Origin: Phycisphaerae bacterium
Lineage (GTDB): Bacteria > Planctomycetota > Phycisphaerae > UBA1845
Assembly (NCBI GenBank): GCA_029260115.1
Contig: JAJDDW010000017.1
Coordinates: 1 to 56,846, forward strand
Direction: 5' to 3'
DNA: 56,846 nucleotides
How positions within the stretch are numbered: position 1 is the first letter of the stretch; each line of letters starts with the position of its first letter. The notes beneath the pieces were generated by a model, which saw nothing but the letters and a program-made list of their open reading frames with translations, was not told where the DNA came from and made no database searches. A program made the position numbers and the translations under genes. Positions 42,651-50,913 of the stretch are shown here, piece by piece.

Positions 42651-43313
42651 TCAATTACCGCTATTATTTTCTGGACCGGCAAGCAACTGCGATATATACA
42701 AACGCAACATGTCTACGCCATCATCAAAAGGTTCGATGCGCCGGTAAGCGCGGGCAAGCATAACACCGCCCTCCATTGTGGTCAGCACGAATGTCGCCAG
42801 CTTGTCACGATCAACGCATTGCGGAAGGCGCTCACCCGCATCTTCAAAGCATTGCCGAACAGCTAACTGCCATCCTTCAAAGTTGTCTGCGATACCCTGG
42901 CGCACCAAGTCACTTCGCTCACTCATTTCCAGCGCGAGGTTTCCGATAGGACAGCCATGGGTAAACTGAGTCATTTCGAGCATCTGCCGATATCCATTAA
43001 GAATTTCAAATACGCGGTCGATAGGATCATTCACGCGTTGAAAAACCGGATCGATGACCATGGGCCAAAGCAGTGTTTTGTACTTTTCCAGCACTTCGAC
43101 CAGCAGATCTTCCTTTTTAGGGAAGAAGTAGTATAGGCTGCCACTATTCACGCCGGCTTTGTTAAGGATTTCCTTGACGCTGGTCTTCTCGAAGCCCTGC
43201 AGGAGAAAAAGCTCACGAGCCGCTTCGACCAGTCGGCCCTTGGTGGAGACATCCTCAGCCACTTCGACGACTTTGTCCGCAAGCCCTTGATAATCAGTAG
43301 CTAGATCTTTCAT
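42651..43313 (-). CDS. TetR-family transcriptional regulator
   Basis: 220 aa. The N-terminal DNA-binding domain reads TKGRLVEAARELFLLQGFEK then TSVKEILNKAGVNSGSLYYFFPKKEDLL. The C-terminal ligand domain contains FTHGCPIGNLALEMSERSD, typical of the TetR_C subgroup around AcuR/YxaF. It is first in the DUF1761-SRPBCC-(VOC) operon and probably represses it. A near-perfect 20-bp palindrome lies 68 bp upstream of its ATG. The ligand is unknown. Confidence 0.92.
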   Translation of the reverse strand: MKDLATDYQGLADKVVEVAEDVSTKGRLVEAARELFLLQGFEKTSVKEILNKAGVNSGSLYYFFPKKEDLLVEVLEKYKTLLWPMVIDPVFQRVNDPIDRVFEILNGYRQMLEMTQFTHGCPIGNLALEMSERSDLVRQGIADNFEGWQLAVRQCFEDAGERLPQCVDRDKLATFVLTTMEGGVMLARAYRRIEPFDDGVDMLRLYISQLLAGPENNSGN

Positions 43314-43380
43314 GGTTCCGGCCAGCCCAAAACCTGCTATTGCAGTCTATGGACAACGATAAATCATCAAACTCATCATA

Positions 43381-43400
43381 TTAGATGAACGTTCAACTAA
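43381..43400. promoter_or_regulatory. Palindromic operator, probable TetR-family binding site
   Basis: TTAGATGAACGTTCAACTAA is a 20-bp inverted repeat with only one imperfect pair (central TGAACGTTCA is perfect). It lies 68 bp upstream of the tetR start codon, a normal position for autoregulation. Binding is inferred from position and symmetry. Confidence 0.7.
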
Positions 43401-43456
43401 CAATAATAGTCGACCAGAAATCATGTGTCAAGGGATATAATGATCGCTATCGCTGT

Positions 43457-43488
43457 GTGGCATGCCCAAGCCCCTAGTCGCGGGCATG
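43457..43488. repeat. GTGGCATGCCCAAGC hairpin, repeat family B
   Basis: CATGCCC (43461) pairs with GGGCATG (43482) around AAGCCCCTAGTCGC. It aligns with 32165-32195 over about 31 positions with a single-base indel. It lies in the gap between tetR and the zinc-ribbon membrane protein gene; the rest of 43401-43584 shows nothing else. Confidence 0.55.
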
Positions 43489-43584
43489 TTGTAAAGAAGA
43501 GAACGCCACGCCTCGATTGGATATGATACGCCTAAACCACGATTCCTTTCCCGCACATTCCGCTTGAGCATGACGTGCGAACAA

Positions 43585-44241
43585 TTATACCCTCGTTGCT
43601 TTGCTTTCAGATGATTCAGTGGCTAAACATGAAATCTGTTCGGAACGCATCGGCTTACCACACTCGGGGCACACGCCTGATAAATTGCCCGTAAGATTGT
43701 AGCTACATTCGTGACAATGATCGTAATCATCTAAATCGGTTCGTGGAATCGACACAACATAGAACGCCAATAGGATAGCAATAAAAAAAGGACTAAAGCT
43801 AACGATAGCGAGCAGAGGTGTTTTAGCAAATTGTATTGGAAGTAATCGACAATAATCACTTAAACGGTCAGACAATAACAACATAAATACCACGCAGCTA
43901 AAATGTATGATTAGCACTTTAGCAAACTTGTCTTTTCCCTGCTTCTTTCGAATCCCCCCTCGAAGAATAAGAGAGTAAGTCATGTAAAGAAAAGTTCCAC
44001 CCACGCAATACAACGGTAAGCCAATAAGTAGAGGTAGGGGAATCGTAAGAAACATCAATGGCGCGAAGAAGAGTACATGAGGAATTGATGTCCCAAAATC
44101 TGGTACTGTAAAAATAAAATCAAAGACAGTTAACGTTATACCGATGCCCGCGCCACAAAATGCATACTTATTCTTGCTCATCCTTGAGTCTCTTGAGTAG
44201 GAATAATTGCCATTGAGTGCTGGTGCCCGATCACACATCAT
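43585..44241 (-). CDS. Membrane protein with C-terminal CxYNLTGN zinc ribbon
   Basis: 218 aa. About five hydrophobic helices are followed by a C-terminal four-cysteine ribbon CHECSYNLTGNLSGVCPECG. This motif recurs in many small planctomycete membrane proteins of unknown role; another copy ends the protein at 54386. The ATG at 44241 overlaps the TGA of the cardiolipin synthase gene (ATGA), suggesting translational coupling. An internal ATG at 44181 (MSKNKYAFCG) gives a more signal-like start, so the true start is open. Function unknown. Confidence 0.72.
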   Translation of the reverse strand: MMCDRAPALNGNYSYSRDSRMSKNKYAFCGAGIGITLTVFDFIFTVPDFGTSIPHVLFFAPLMFLTIPLPLLIGLPLYCVGGTFLYMTYSLILRGGIRKKQGKDKFAKVLIIHFSCVVFMLLLSDRLSDYCRLLPIQFAKTPLLAIVSFSPFFIAILLAFYVVSIPRTDLDDYDHCHECSYNLTGNLSGVCPECGKPMRSEQISCLATESSESKATRV

Positions 44242-45680
44242 AGATAAGGCGCAAACAATCTCACCAACCCATCACGAAGTCGCTTCCATCTGGGCCGGGC
44301 GTCCACATCATCCAGCGTGACTTCCTTAGATTCTTTCACCAGCGTATCAATCCATCTGCCAAGCTCCCCGGCCATCGCTGCGTCGTAGACTTCGATATTA
44401 AATTCAAAATTAAGTCGAAAGCTTCTCCGATCAATATTCGCTGAGCCAAGCAGAAGCCACTGGTCATCCACAATCACAAGCTTCGTATGTACAAATGGCG
44501 GCTTACGTAAAAAAACGCGAACACCATGTTGCAACACCTGCCACAAAAAGGCATCCGCCGCCCATCGCATAAACGGCAGATCTACCTTAGACGGCAACAC
44601 CAACGTCACCTCAACCCCGCGCAGTTTGGCCATGCACATGGCACTAACGATCGTCGAGCTAGGCACAAAATATGGCGTCACAATACGCACAGACCGCTCC
44701 GCCGAAGCCAGTGCACCCTGGAGAACAAGATGTATCCTCTCAACGTTCTCGTCTGGCCCACTAACAATCCCCCGACACACCGCATCACCCTTCGAATCAA
44801 GCGGCGGAAAATAATCCGGACCAGATAGCAGCGTCTTTTTGGCTAAGTACCAATCCTCCGTAAACGTCTGCTGCATCTGCGCGACGACTGGACCCTCCAC
44901 CCGAAAGTGAAGGTCTTCCGCGCGTTTCGGTGATAGTTGCTTGAGCATGTGTCGTCGCGAGATGTTCATCCCACCCGTAAAACCAACTCGGCCATCGACG
45001 ACTAAAATTTTGCGGTGGTTACGCAAATTTAGTCGCAATCGACCCATTGGAAAACGCAGCGGAAGGAAAGCCGCAACATGCGCACCCGCTTTGATTAATG
45101 TACGACCCGTGCGCGAAAAGGAATAAACCGCTCCAACCCCATCCAGCAATACATGCACACGAATACCCCGTCGCGCAGCCGCAGCCAGCGCCTCGGCAAA
45201 CGAACGGCCGGTTGTATCCCAGTCAAAAATGTAACTAGCCAGCGTGATAGATCGCGTAGCCGAGTGAATTGCATCAAGCATAGCCGGGTATGCTTGCTCG
45301 CCGTTGTGAAGTGGTTCTAGGCGATTACCACCCAATAGCGGCAGCCGCGTCACCACATCTGCCACGCGACGCAGTGTCCTCAATTCCAAAGAAACAACGT
45401 GATCTACAATAGCTGTGAGAGGTGTAACGTCTTCGGGTGGATGAAAAGGTTTTTGCCGACCGCCTAACCGTTTCTCTGCGCGGCGTTCAATGCGATTGAT
45501 GCCAAAGGTCCAGTAAAGCCAAGCGCCAAAAATCGGAAAGGTAAAAACTGTAAACAGCCACAGCCCCGCCCCCTTCGGGTCACGCTTATACATCACCGCG
45601 TGCATGCCCGAAGCGATAGCCAACACCAAGCACACGACGGCGAAAGCGTATCCCCATTCGGGTGATGCCACAGACATCAT
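44238..45680 (-). CDS. cls: Cardiolipin synthase (phospholipase D family)
   Basis: 480 aa. Two N-terminal helices (GYAFAVVCLVLAIASGM; GAGLWLFTVFTFPIFGAWLYW) form the PLDc_N region. Two HKD catalytic motifs follow: NHRKILVVDGRVGFTGGMNI and VHTKLVIVDDQWLLLGSANID. Each has the H-x-K-x4-D and a downstream G-(G/S)-x-N. The enzyme condenses phosphatidylglycerol into cardiolipin at the inner membrane. ATG 45680 is preferred because the hydrophobic helix follows at once; the frame is open to 45716. It is followed by the coupled zinc-ribbon protein gene. Confidence 0.92.
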   Translation of the reverse strand: MMSVASPEWGYAFAVVCLVLAIASGMHAVMYKRDPKGAGLWLFTVFTFPIFGAWLYWTFGINRIERRAEKRLGGRQKPFHPPEDVTPLTAIVDHVVSLELRTLRRVADVVTRLPLLGGNRLEPLHNGEQAYPAMLDAIHSATRSITLASYIFDWDTTGRSFAEALAAAARRGIRVHVLLDGVGAVYSFSRTGRTLIKAGAHVAAFLPLRFPMGRLRLNLRNHRKILVVDGRVGFTGGMNISRRHMLKQLSPKRAEDLHFRVEGPVVAQMQQTFTEDWYLAKKTLLSGPDYFPPLDSKGDAVCRGIVSGPDENVERIHLVLQGALASAERSVRIVTPYFVPSSTIVSAMCMAKLRGVEVTLVLPSKVDLPFMRWAADAFLWQVLQHGVRVFLRKPPFVHTKLVIVDDQWLLLGSANIDRRSFRLNFEFNIEVYDAAMAGELGRWIDTLVKESKEVTLDDVDARPRWKRLRDGLVRLFAPYL

Positions 45681-45774
45681 GGCGGCTCTCTGAATGTCGT
45701 GAACTACTAACCGCATTCACGGCTTAGTAGTAGATTCAAAATATGAACGCGGTCCCGACAACGCCAAGGCAAAG

Positions 45775-47886
45775 CTATTTAGTCTTGGCCGCTGTAGGAT
45801 TTTTCTGCTCGGCTTCTTTCTGCCTAGCTTCGATCACTTCCGCCTGAATATGGCTCGGTGATTTACGGTACGCACCAAACTCCATTGAGAACGTCGCTTG
45901 CCCTTGAGACAAAGATCGTAAATCCGTAGAGTAACCGAACATGCTAGCCAAAGGCACGTCACCAATAATTACGGTTGCATTGGCCTTCATCTCCGTGCTC
46001 ATAATGATGCCACGTCGGGAGGCAAAGTCGCCACTAACTGCACCCTGAAACTGTGAAGGCACCTCAATCTCGACACGCATAACCGGCTCTAATATTGACG
46101 GATTAGCCGCTTTGACAGCTTCCTTAAATGCGGCTCTCGCACAAAGTTGGAAGGCAAGGTCCGATGAGTCCACGGCATGATAAGTGCCATCTTCCAGAAT
46201 CATCTTAGCACCAATAACTTCGAAGCCGGCCAAAGGCCCCTGCGCACGGGCCATCTGAAAGCCTTTGTCCACCGATGGAATATACTCAGTAGGAATACGG
46301 CCACCGGTAACTTTGTTTTCAAACAAGTAATCATCTTCGCCATCAAGGTCTAAAGGTACCAGTCGACCTACCACATGGGCAAACTGACCTGAACCACCGG
46401 TTTGCTTTTTATGCTTGTGATTGAATTTAGCTTCTGTCGTTGGCGCTTCCCGATACTCAACCTTCGGACGACCAACAGTAACCTCCGCATTGTACTCGCG
46501 ACGCATGCGCTCTACATAAACTTCTAAGTGCAATTCGCCCATACCAGAAAGAATGGTCTCACCCGTCGCGTCATCATGATGTGCATGAAACGTAGGGTCT
46601 TCTTTCACAAACCGAACCAACGCCTTAGCCATATTTTCACGGTCAGCATTGCGCTCAGGCTTAACAGAGATAGAAATCACCGGCTCTGGACAGTGAATAC
46701 TTTCCAAGGAAAGATTTAATTCTTGGGCGCATAAAGTATCACCCGACGCACAATCGATACCCATAATTCCGACGATATCGCCAGCACGCGCACAATCCAA
46801 ATCTTCGCGCTTCTCTGCATGGAGACGGAAAATTCGTCCAACGCGCTGGTCCTTACCGGTACGGGCAATTTTGTACCGCTTACCCTTCTCAATAATGCCT
46901 TGATAAATACGCGTATAGGTAACCTGCCCAAAACTCTCATCGCAAATCTTAAAAGCCATAGCCGTTAGAGGTGCGTCTGAGTCAGCCGTAATCGTAACTT
47001 CCGCACCATCATTGGCATTGTCGCACGCATAAGCTACACGATCGATCGGTGAAGGCATATAGAGCGTTACCGCATCAAGAAGTTCTTGAACGCCCTTGTT
47101 TTGAAAAGCTGTCCCGACCAAGACAGGCGTTATATCTCGGCTAATCGTGGCGCGACGAATGGATTTCTGAATCATTTCGATGGTTGGCTCTTCGCCCTCT
47201 AACATCAATTCCATCAACTCATCATCGTAAAGACTCAGCGTATCTAACATACCACTTCGAGCACGCTGAGCTTCTTCTAATAAATCAGCCGGGATGTCAG
47301 CACGACGCACGACCTCGCCACGATCTCCTTCGAAGTACACGGCCCGCATCCCAACCACATCAACCACGCCAACGAAGTTCATTTCCGCACCGATAGGAAG
47401 CTGCAATGGCACCGCTACGTGACCGAGCTTAGCCTCCAACTCAGCAATTACACGAGAAGGATCAGCACCGGTCCTATCCATTTTATTAATAAATGCCATA
47501 CGCGGAACGCGATAGCGTCTCATCTGACGATCAACGGTAATCGACTGCGACTGAACGCCGCCAACAGCACACAACACAAAAACCGCGCCATCAAGCACAC
47601 GCAGCGAACGCTCGACTTCAACCGTAAAGTCCACGTGGCCAGGTGTATCAATAATATTGATTACCTTGTCGCCCCAACTGATCGTGGTAGCCGCTGAAGT
47701 AATCGTAATGCCGCGCTCTTTCTCCAGCTCCATGAAGTCCATGGTAGCCCCGCCATCCTTGCCCTTGACCTCTTGGATACGGTGGATTCGTCCCGCATAA
47801 TATAATAATCGCTCCGTTAAAGTCGTTTTACCAGAGTCGATATGCGCTGAAATTCCGATGTTTCGAATATTACCCAAGCGTCCCAT
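45775..47886 (-). CDS. fusA: Translation elongation factor G (mtEFG1/spdEFG1-like)
   Basis: 703 aa GTPase driving ribosome translocation. The G1 motif is ISAHIDSGKTTLTERLLYYAG (H-I-D-S-G-K-T-T rather than the common H-I-D-A-G-K-T-T). DTPGHVDFTVEVERSLRVLD and AFINKMDRTGADPSRVIAEL follow, then domains II-V with HKHKKQTGGSGQFAHV. EVKGKDGGATMDFMELEKER and TITSAATTISW match the mitochondrial EFG1 and spirochaete/planctomycete spdEFG1 branch. A short charged tail ends the protein. ATG 47886 has TAGGA upstream. tuf and ribosomal genes are not adjacent, consistent with a stand-alone spdEFG1. Whether a second EF-G exists is not visible here. Confidence 0.95.
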   Translation of the reverse strand: MGRLGNIRNIGISAHIDSGKTTLTERLLYYAGRIHRIQEVKGKDGGATMDFMELEKERGITITSAATTISWGDKVINIIDTPGHVDFTVEVERSLRVLDGAVFVLCAVGGVQSQSITVDRQMRRYRVPRMAFINKMDRTGADPSRVIAELEAKLGHVAVPLQLPIGAEMNFVGVVDVVGMRAVYFEGDRGEVVRRADIPADLLEEAQRARSGMLDTLSLYDDELMELMLEGEEPTIEMIQKSIRRATISRDITPVLVGTAFQNKGVQELLDAVTLYMPSPIDRVAYACDNANDGAEVTITADSDAPLTAMAFKICDESFGQVTYTRIYQGIIEKGKRYKIARTGKDQRVGRIFRLHAEKREDLDCARAGDIVGIMGIDCASGDTLCAQELNLSLESIHCPEPVISISVKPERNADRENMAKALVRFVKEDPTFHAHHDDATGETILSGMGELHLEVYVERMRREYNAEVTVGRPKVEYREAPTTEAKFNHKHKKQTGGSGQFAHVVGRLVPLDLDGEDDYLFENKVTGGRIPTEYIPSVDKGFQMARAQGPLAGFEVIGAKMILEDGTYHAVDSSDLAFQLCARAAFKEAVKAANPSILEPVMRVEIEVPSQFQGAVSGDFASRRGIIMSTEMKANATVIIGDVPLASMFGYSTDLRSLSQGQATFSMEFGAYRKSPSHIQAEVIEARQKEAEQKNPTAAKTK

Positions 47887-48258
47887 GTCAAGAATCCTAC
47901 TGTCCGCCGTGATAAGTCTCTCATCGAAGAGATAATACGGCGTTTATTGCGTTCGCACTAAACCAAATACACATTTATCACAGTATCGGCGCGCCGATCG
48001 TTGTCGGTAGCATCGCGCCGAATTACACGTAAACCCCTTCTGTAAAAGACGTTACAAAAAGGAAGGTGGGCCATTGTCAATACAACAAACAACCGCCGTT
48101 GCGGTAGCTTAATCAATCTGGGTTAGAAAATCAAGCGCAATCGCTATTCACGATATTGTAAAGTGCTATCGGCAAGCTGGGACGAAACGTGTGAATCGGA
48201 TTCTGGCAGGGAAATTTGGTGTCATTACGGCCAAAACAGCGAACGACCCAATTCCTCG
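47887..48258. other. 372-bp gap without a recognised feature
   Basis: It should contain the minus-strand fusA promoter at its left end. Short frames here have no protein character, and no RNA gene or hairpin with a T-tract was recognised. Confidence 0.4.
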
Positions 48259-48852
48259 TTATTCCCCAATATTCCCAGCGTCCATGCCCCCCAAAGGACC
48301 GCTGGCTATCCGATAATCTATCTGGAACTCGTCCATGAGGTGCTGCCCCAAAGGCGAATGGTAAGTCACAGCCAAGACATATCGCTTCGCGGCTGGTACT
48401 AACTTGGAATCCACGCCCAGCCGAAATTCGTACATTTGGGTAATCTCGTTCCAATAACGCTTTTGGTCCTCTTTGGACCGCAGCTCAATTTCCCACATAT
48501 CGATACGCTGGCCCTTCTGATCGGCACTGGCCGGGATAAATTCGTACAGTTCTACCGTAATATCACCCACAATCATTAAGCCGGGGTTGTCTAGCGGATT
48601 TACGGCTTGCATGAGCAACTCGATTCCGTCGGGTTCCCGGTCGCCATCGAAACTCCGCACCCTGGTAAACGGTTTAACAATCTCTATCCGGCTAGGCATC
48701 AACATGGCCAAGGCTTGCCGCTGACCAGGTTCGAGAGGTGCGATTGTATGGGACTTGCATCCCATTAGCCCCAAGCTGCTACTAAGCGTGACCACAGCGC
48801 AAACGACAGTTTTGGGCCACACACCGCTGATTGTGTTACTTAGATCGTACAT
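48259..48852 (-). CDS. Predicted lipoprotein of unknown function
   Basis: 197 aa from ATG 48852 (MYDLSNTISG); an upstream in-frame ATG at 48996 would put a different non-signal segment first. The leader VCAVVTLSSSLGLMGCKS is a lipobox signal. The mature part (about 160 aa) looks like a beta domain, with IEIVKPFTRVRSFDGDREPD, VGDITVELYEFIPAS and RYVLAVTYHSPLGQHLMDEF. I do not recognise the family. It is divergent from the epimerase gene at 49029. Confidence 0.7.
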   Translation of the reverse strand: MYDLSNTISGVWPKTVVCAVVTLSSSLGLMGCKSHTIAPLEPGQRQALAMLMPSRIEIVKPFTRVRSFDGDREPDGIELLMQAVNPLDNPGLMIVGDITVELYEFIPASADQKGQRIDMWEIELRSKEDQKRYWNEITQMYEFRLGVDSKLVPAAKRYVLAVTYHSPLGQHLMDEFQIDYRIASGPLGGMDAGNIGE

Positions 48853-49028
48853 CAGCCGATAGTCTATCAGCCTTACAAGCAGGTGGTCAATATGCAGTTT
48901 TGGCTGTCCACAAATAGCTGGCCTATCAGCTTGCGGTAGCTGGCAGATGATTGGTAAGGCGCATAATATCCACAACATGCCACTGGCAATGGGCACGTGT
49001 TGGTCGACTCAAGTAGGAATGGTAACTC

Positions 49029-49967
49029 ATGGCTAATGTCTTAGTAACGGGCGGCGTCGGATTCATCGGGTCTCATTTGGTTAAGGCCCTTATCTCTCGA
49101 AAGCACAACGTGCGCGTCCTTGATAACCTGTCTACTGGACGACGTGAGAATCTGGAAAGCGTCGCCGGTGAATTCGAAATGCTTGAAGGCGACCTTCGCG
49201 ACGCCCAGACATGCGCCCAAGCCTGCGCCAATATCAACTACATCTACCACGAAGCAGCTATCCCCTCGGTTCCTCGTTCTGTTGAAGACCCGCAGACTAG
49301 TCACGATGTTAACGTCAACGGCACTTTCAACTTACTCATGGCTGCCAAAAATTGTGGCGTCAAAAGAGTGATCTACGCGGCTAGCAGTTCGGCTTACGGC
49401 GATAGTGAAATTTCACCCAAGCACGAAAAAATCATTCCGGCTCCCATTAGTCCTTACGCGGTTCAGAAATTATTGGGCGAACATTATCTTTCATCTTTCT
49501 ATCAATGCTTTGGCCTGGAGACGATTTCGCTACGATACTTTAACGTGTTCGGCCCGCAGCAAGACCCGTCTAGCGGATACGCCGCTGCCATCCCTGCGTT
49601 TGTCGCTGCGATACTTAGTGGGCAATCTCCAAAGATTTATGGCGACGGTGAGCAAACGCGCGACTTCACCTATATCGATAACGTCGTCCACGGCAACATG
49701 TTAGCTATGGAAGCAGAGAAGACGCATGGCCAAGCAATCAACGTCGCCTGTGGCGGACAGATTAGCGTTAATCAAGTCATCGCAGCCATTAACAAATCTC
49801 TCGGCACGAGCATTCAAGCAAACTACACCAGCGCAAGAGCTGGCGATGTGATGCACTCCTGCGCAGACATTAGCCTGGCAAAGAAAGTATTAAACTACGA
49901 ACCAATCATCAGCCTGGAAGATGGCCTGGCTATGACCATCGATTATTACAAATCGGTTTTGGTATAA
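49029..49967 (+). CDS. NAD-dependent sugar-nucleotide epimerase (UDP-glucose/GlcNAc 4-epimerase-like)
   Basis: 312 aa extended short-chain dehydrogenase. The NAD loop is VTGGVGFIGSHLVKAL, with RVLDNLSTGRREN. The catalytic S-x-Y-x3-K set is in YAASSSAYGDS and SPYAVQKLLGEHY. GLETISLRYFNVFGPQQDPS, SPKIYGDGEQTRDFTYIDNV and AINVACGG follow. It most resembles GalE/WbpP-type 4-epimerases that supply sugars for polysaccharide or O-antigen; the exact sugar cannot be fixed. ATG 49029 has AGGAAT upstream. Monocistronic. The gap 49968-50451 after it holds a family-A hairpin and tandem palindromes. Confidence 0.9.
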   Translation: MANVLVTGGVGFIGSHLVKALISRKHNVRVLDNLSTGRRENLESVAGEFEMLEGDLRDAQTCAQACANINYIYHEAAIPSVPRSVEDPQTSHDVNVNGTFNLLMAAKNCGVKRVIYAASSSAYGDSEISPKHEKIIPAPISPYAVQKLLGEHYLSSFYQCFGLETISLRYFNVFGPQQDPSSGYAAAIPAFVAAILSGQSPKIYGDGEQTRDFTYIDNVVHGNMLAMEAEKTHGQAINVACGGQISVNQVIAAINKSLGTSIQANYTSARAGDVMHSCADISLAKKVLNYEPIISLEDGLAMTIDYYKSVLV

Positions 49968-50125
49968 GCTAATGAGTCTTCGAATCAGCATCGGTAGCGC
50001 ACGCGCCCGGTGTTTTCAAAAAAGTTACAATCGACGCGAGTTTTCCCAATGATCCCGGGAGCGTAGCGAATTGTTGACATTGGCTGCTTAAATGGCTGTC
50101 AAGATACTGTGTACTGCGGGCCCAG

Positions 50126-50175
50126 CATCGACTCCCCCCCCGGGTCCAAAAAAAACGGGCCACCCAGCCCGATCT
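50126..50175 (-). repeat. Hairpin repeat family A, copy 2 (reverse); terminator-like
   Basis: Read on the minus strand: AGATCGGGCTGGGTGGCCCG, then eight T, GGACCCGGGGGGGG and AGTCGATG. The GTGGCCC start, T-rich centre, GGAC and GAGTCGATG end match the copies at 19621 and 54184. CGGGC-TGGGTG-GCCCG followed by T8 also forms a good Rho-independent terminator on this strand, although no minus-strand gene is evident just upstream of it. It lies 158 bp after the epimerase stop. Long C and A runs in this copy may have expanded by slippage. Confidence 0.65.
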
Positions 50176-50321
50176 CGCTGCTGGCTGCAAAGGAGCGTAT
50201 TTCATCGAGCTGCTAAGTATGAGGTGCGTTCCCTACTGACCAATAATTATGTACCTGTCTCCTCTGCATTTCAAAACTTAGCCTCAAGTCTGAGGTAAAC
50301 ACCACCTCCGTATTTACCACC

Positions 50322-50348
50322 AGTAAATTTACTAATAGTAAATTTACT
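50322..50348. promoter_or_regulatory. Two tandem AGTAAATTTACT palindromes
   Basis: The 12-bp perfect palindrome AGTAAATTTACT occurs at 50322-50333 and again at 50337-50348, 15 bp apart centre to centre. They lie about 100 bp upstream of the first pseudopilin gene of the 50452-54173 operon. Regular paired palindromes fit a dimeric regulator site. A simple AT-rich expansion is the alternative. Confidence 0.45.
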
Positions 50349-50451
50349 ATTAGGGAAATTTTCACCGATAACACCAATGGCATATTGCGATCCCAATCAA
50401 TCGTATTCCATTCGGTATGGATTGATGGTGAAACGGCAGGAACACATACTA

Positions 50452-50913
50452 ATGCGAAGCACCCGTAGATATGGATTTACTCTTGCAGAATTGGCATGTG
50501 TGGTTGTCATTATCGGTATGCTAGCCTCAATCGCCGTTCCCAGGTTTAGTAACTCCATAGCACTGCAGCGCGTGGAATCTGCTGCTAGACGAATCATTGT
50601 AGACTTCGCAGTAGCCCAGTCACTAGCCAAGACTACAAACACTAGTGTAAATGTGACAATTAAACCATCTACAGATTCCTATGTCTTGGTTGGCATACCA
50701 CATCCTGATTTTCCAAGTCGCGAGTATGAGACAGTCTTACGAGAGGAACCTTACGGCGCCTCTATTGATTCCGTAGATTTTGGGGGACTCGATAACATGA
50801 ATTACGATGTGTTTGGTGTTCCAGACAACGGTGGATCGATTGTGATCCGCGTGGGAAGTAGAGTGCGTACCATTGTGGTTGACGCAGATACAGGAAAAGC
50901 AAGCGTGCAATGA
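50452..50913 (+). CDS. GspH-like minor pseudopilin
   Basis: 153 aa. The leader MRSTRRYG is followed by FTLAELACVVVIIGMLASIA (cleavage after Gly, Glu at +5 kept), the processed N-terminal helix of type II secretion/type IV pilus minor pilins. A small beta head follows, ending IRVGSRVRTIVVDADTGKAS, typical of GspH/FimT. ATG 50452 is chosen because it gives the usual short basic leader; the frame is open to 50377. It overlaps the next gene by the ATGA 4-nt junction. First of four pseudopilin genes. Confidence 0.88.
   Translation: MRSTRRYGFTLAELACVVVIIGMLASIAVPRFSNSIALQRVESAARRIIVDFAVAQSLAKTTNTSVNVTIKPSTDSYVLVGIPHPDFPSREYETVLREEPYGASIDSVDFGGLDNMNYDVFGVPDNGGSIVIRVGSRVRTIVVDADTGKASVQ

Noticed and set aside
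50131..50158. Poly-C and poly-A runs as a possible sequencing artefact
   Set aside because: They align with hairpin repeat family A on the reverse strand, so they are better read as an expanded repeat copy; an assembly error in run length remains possible.
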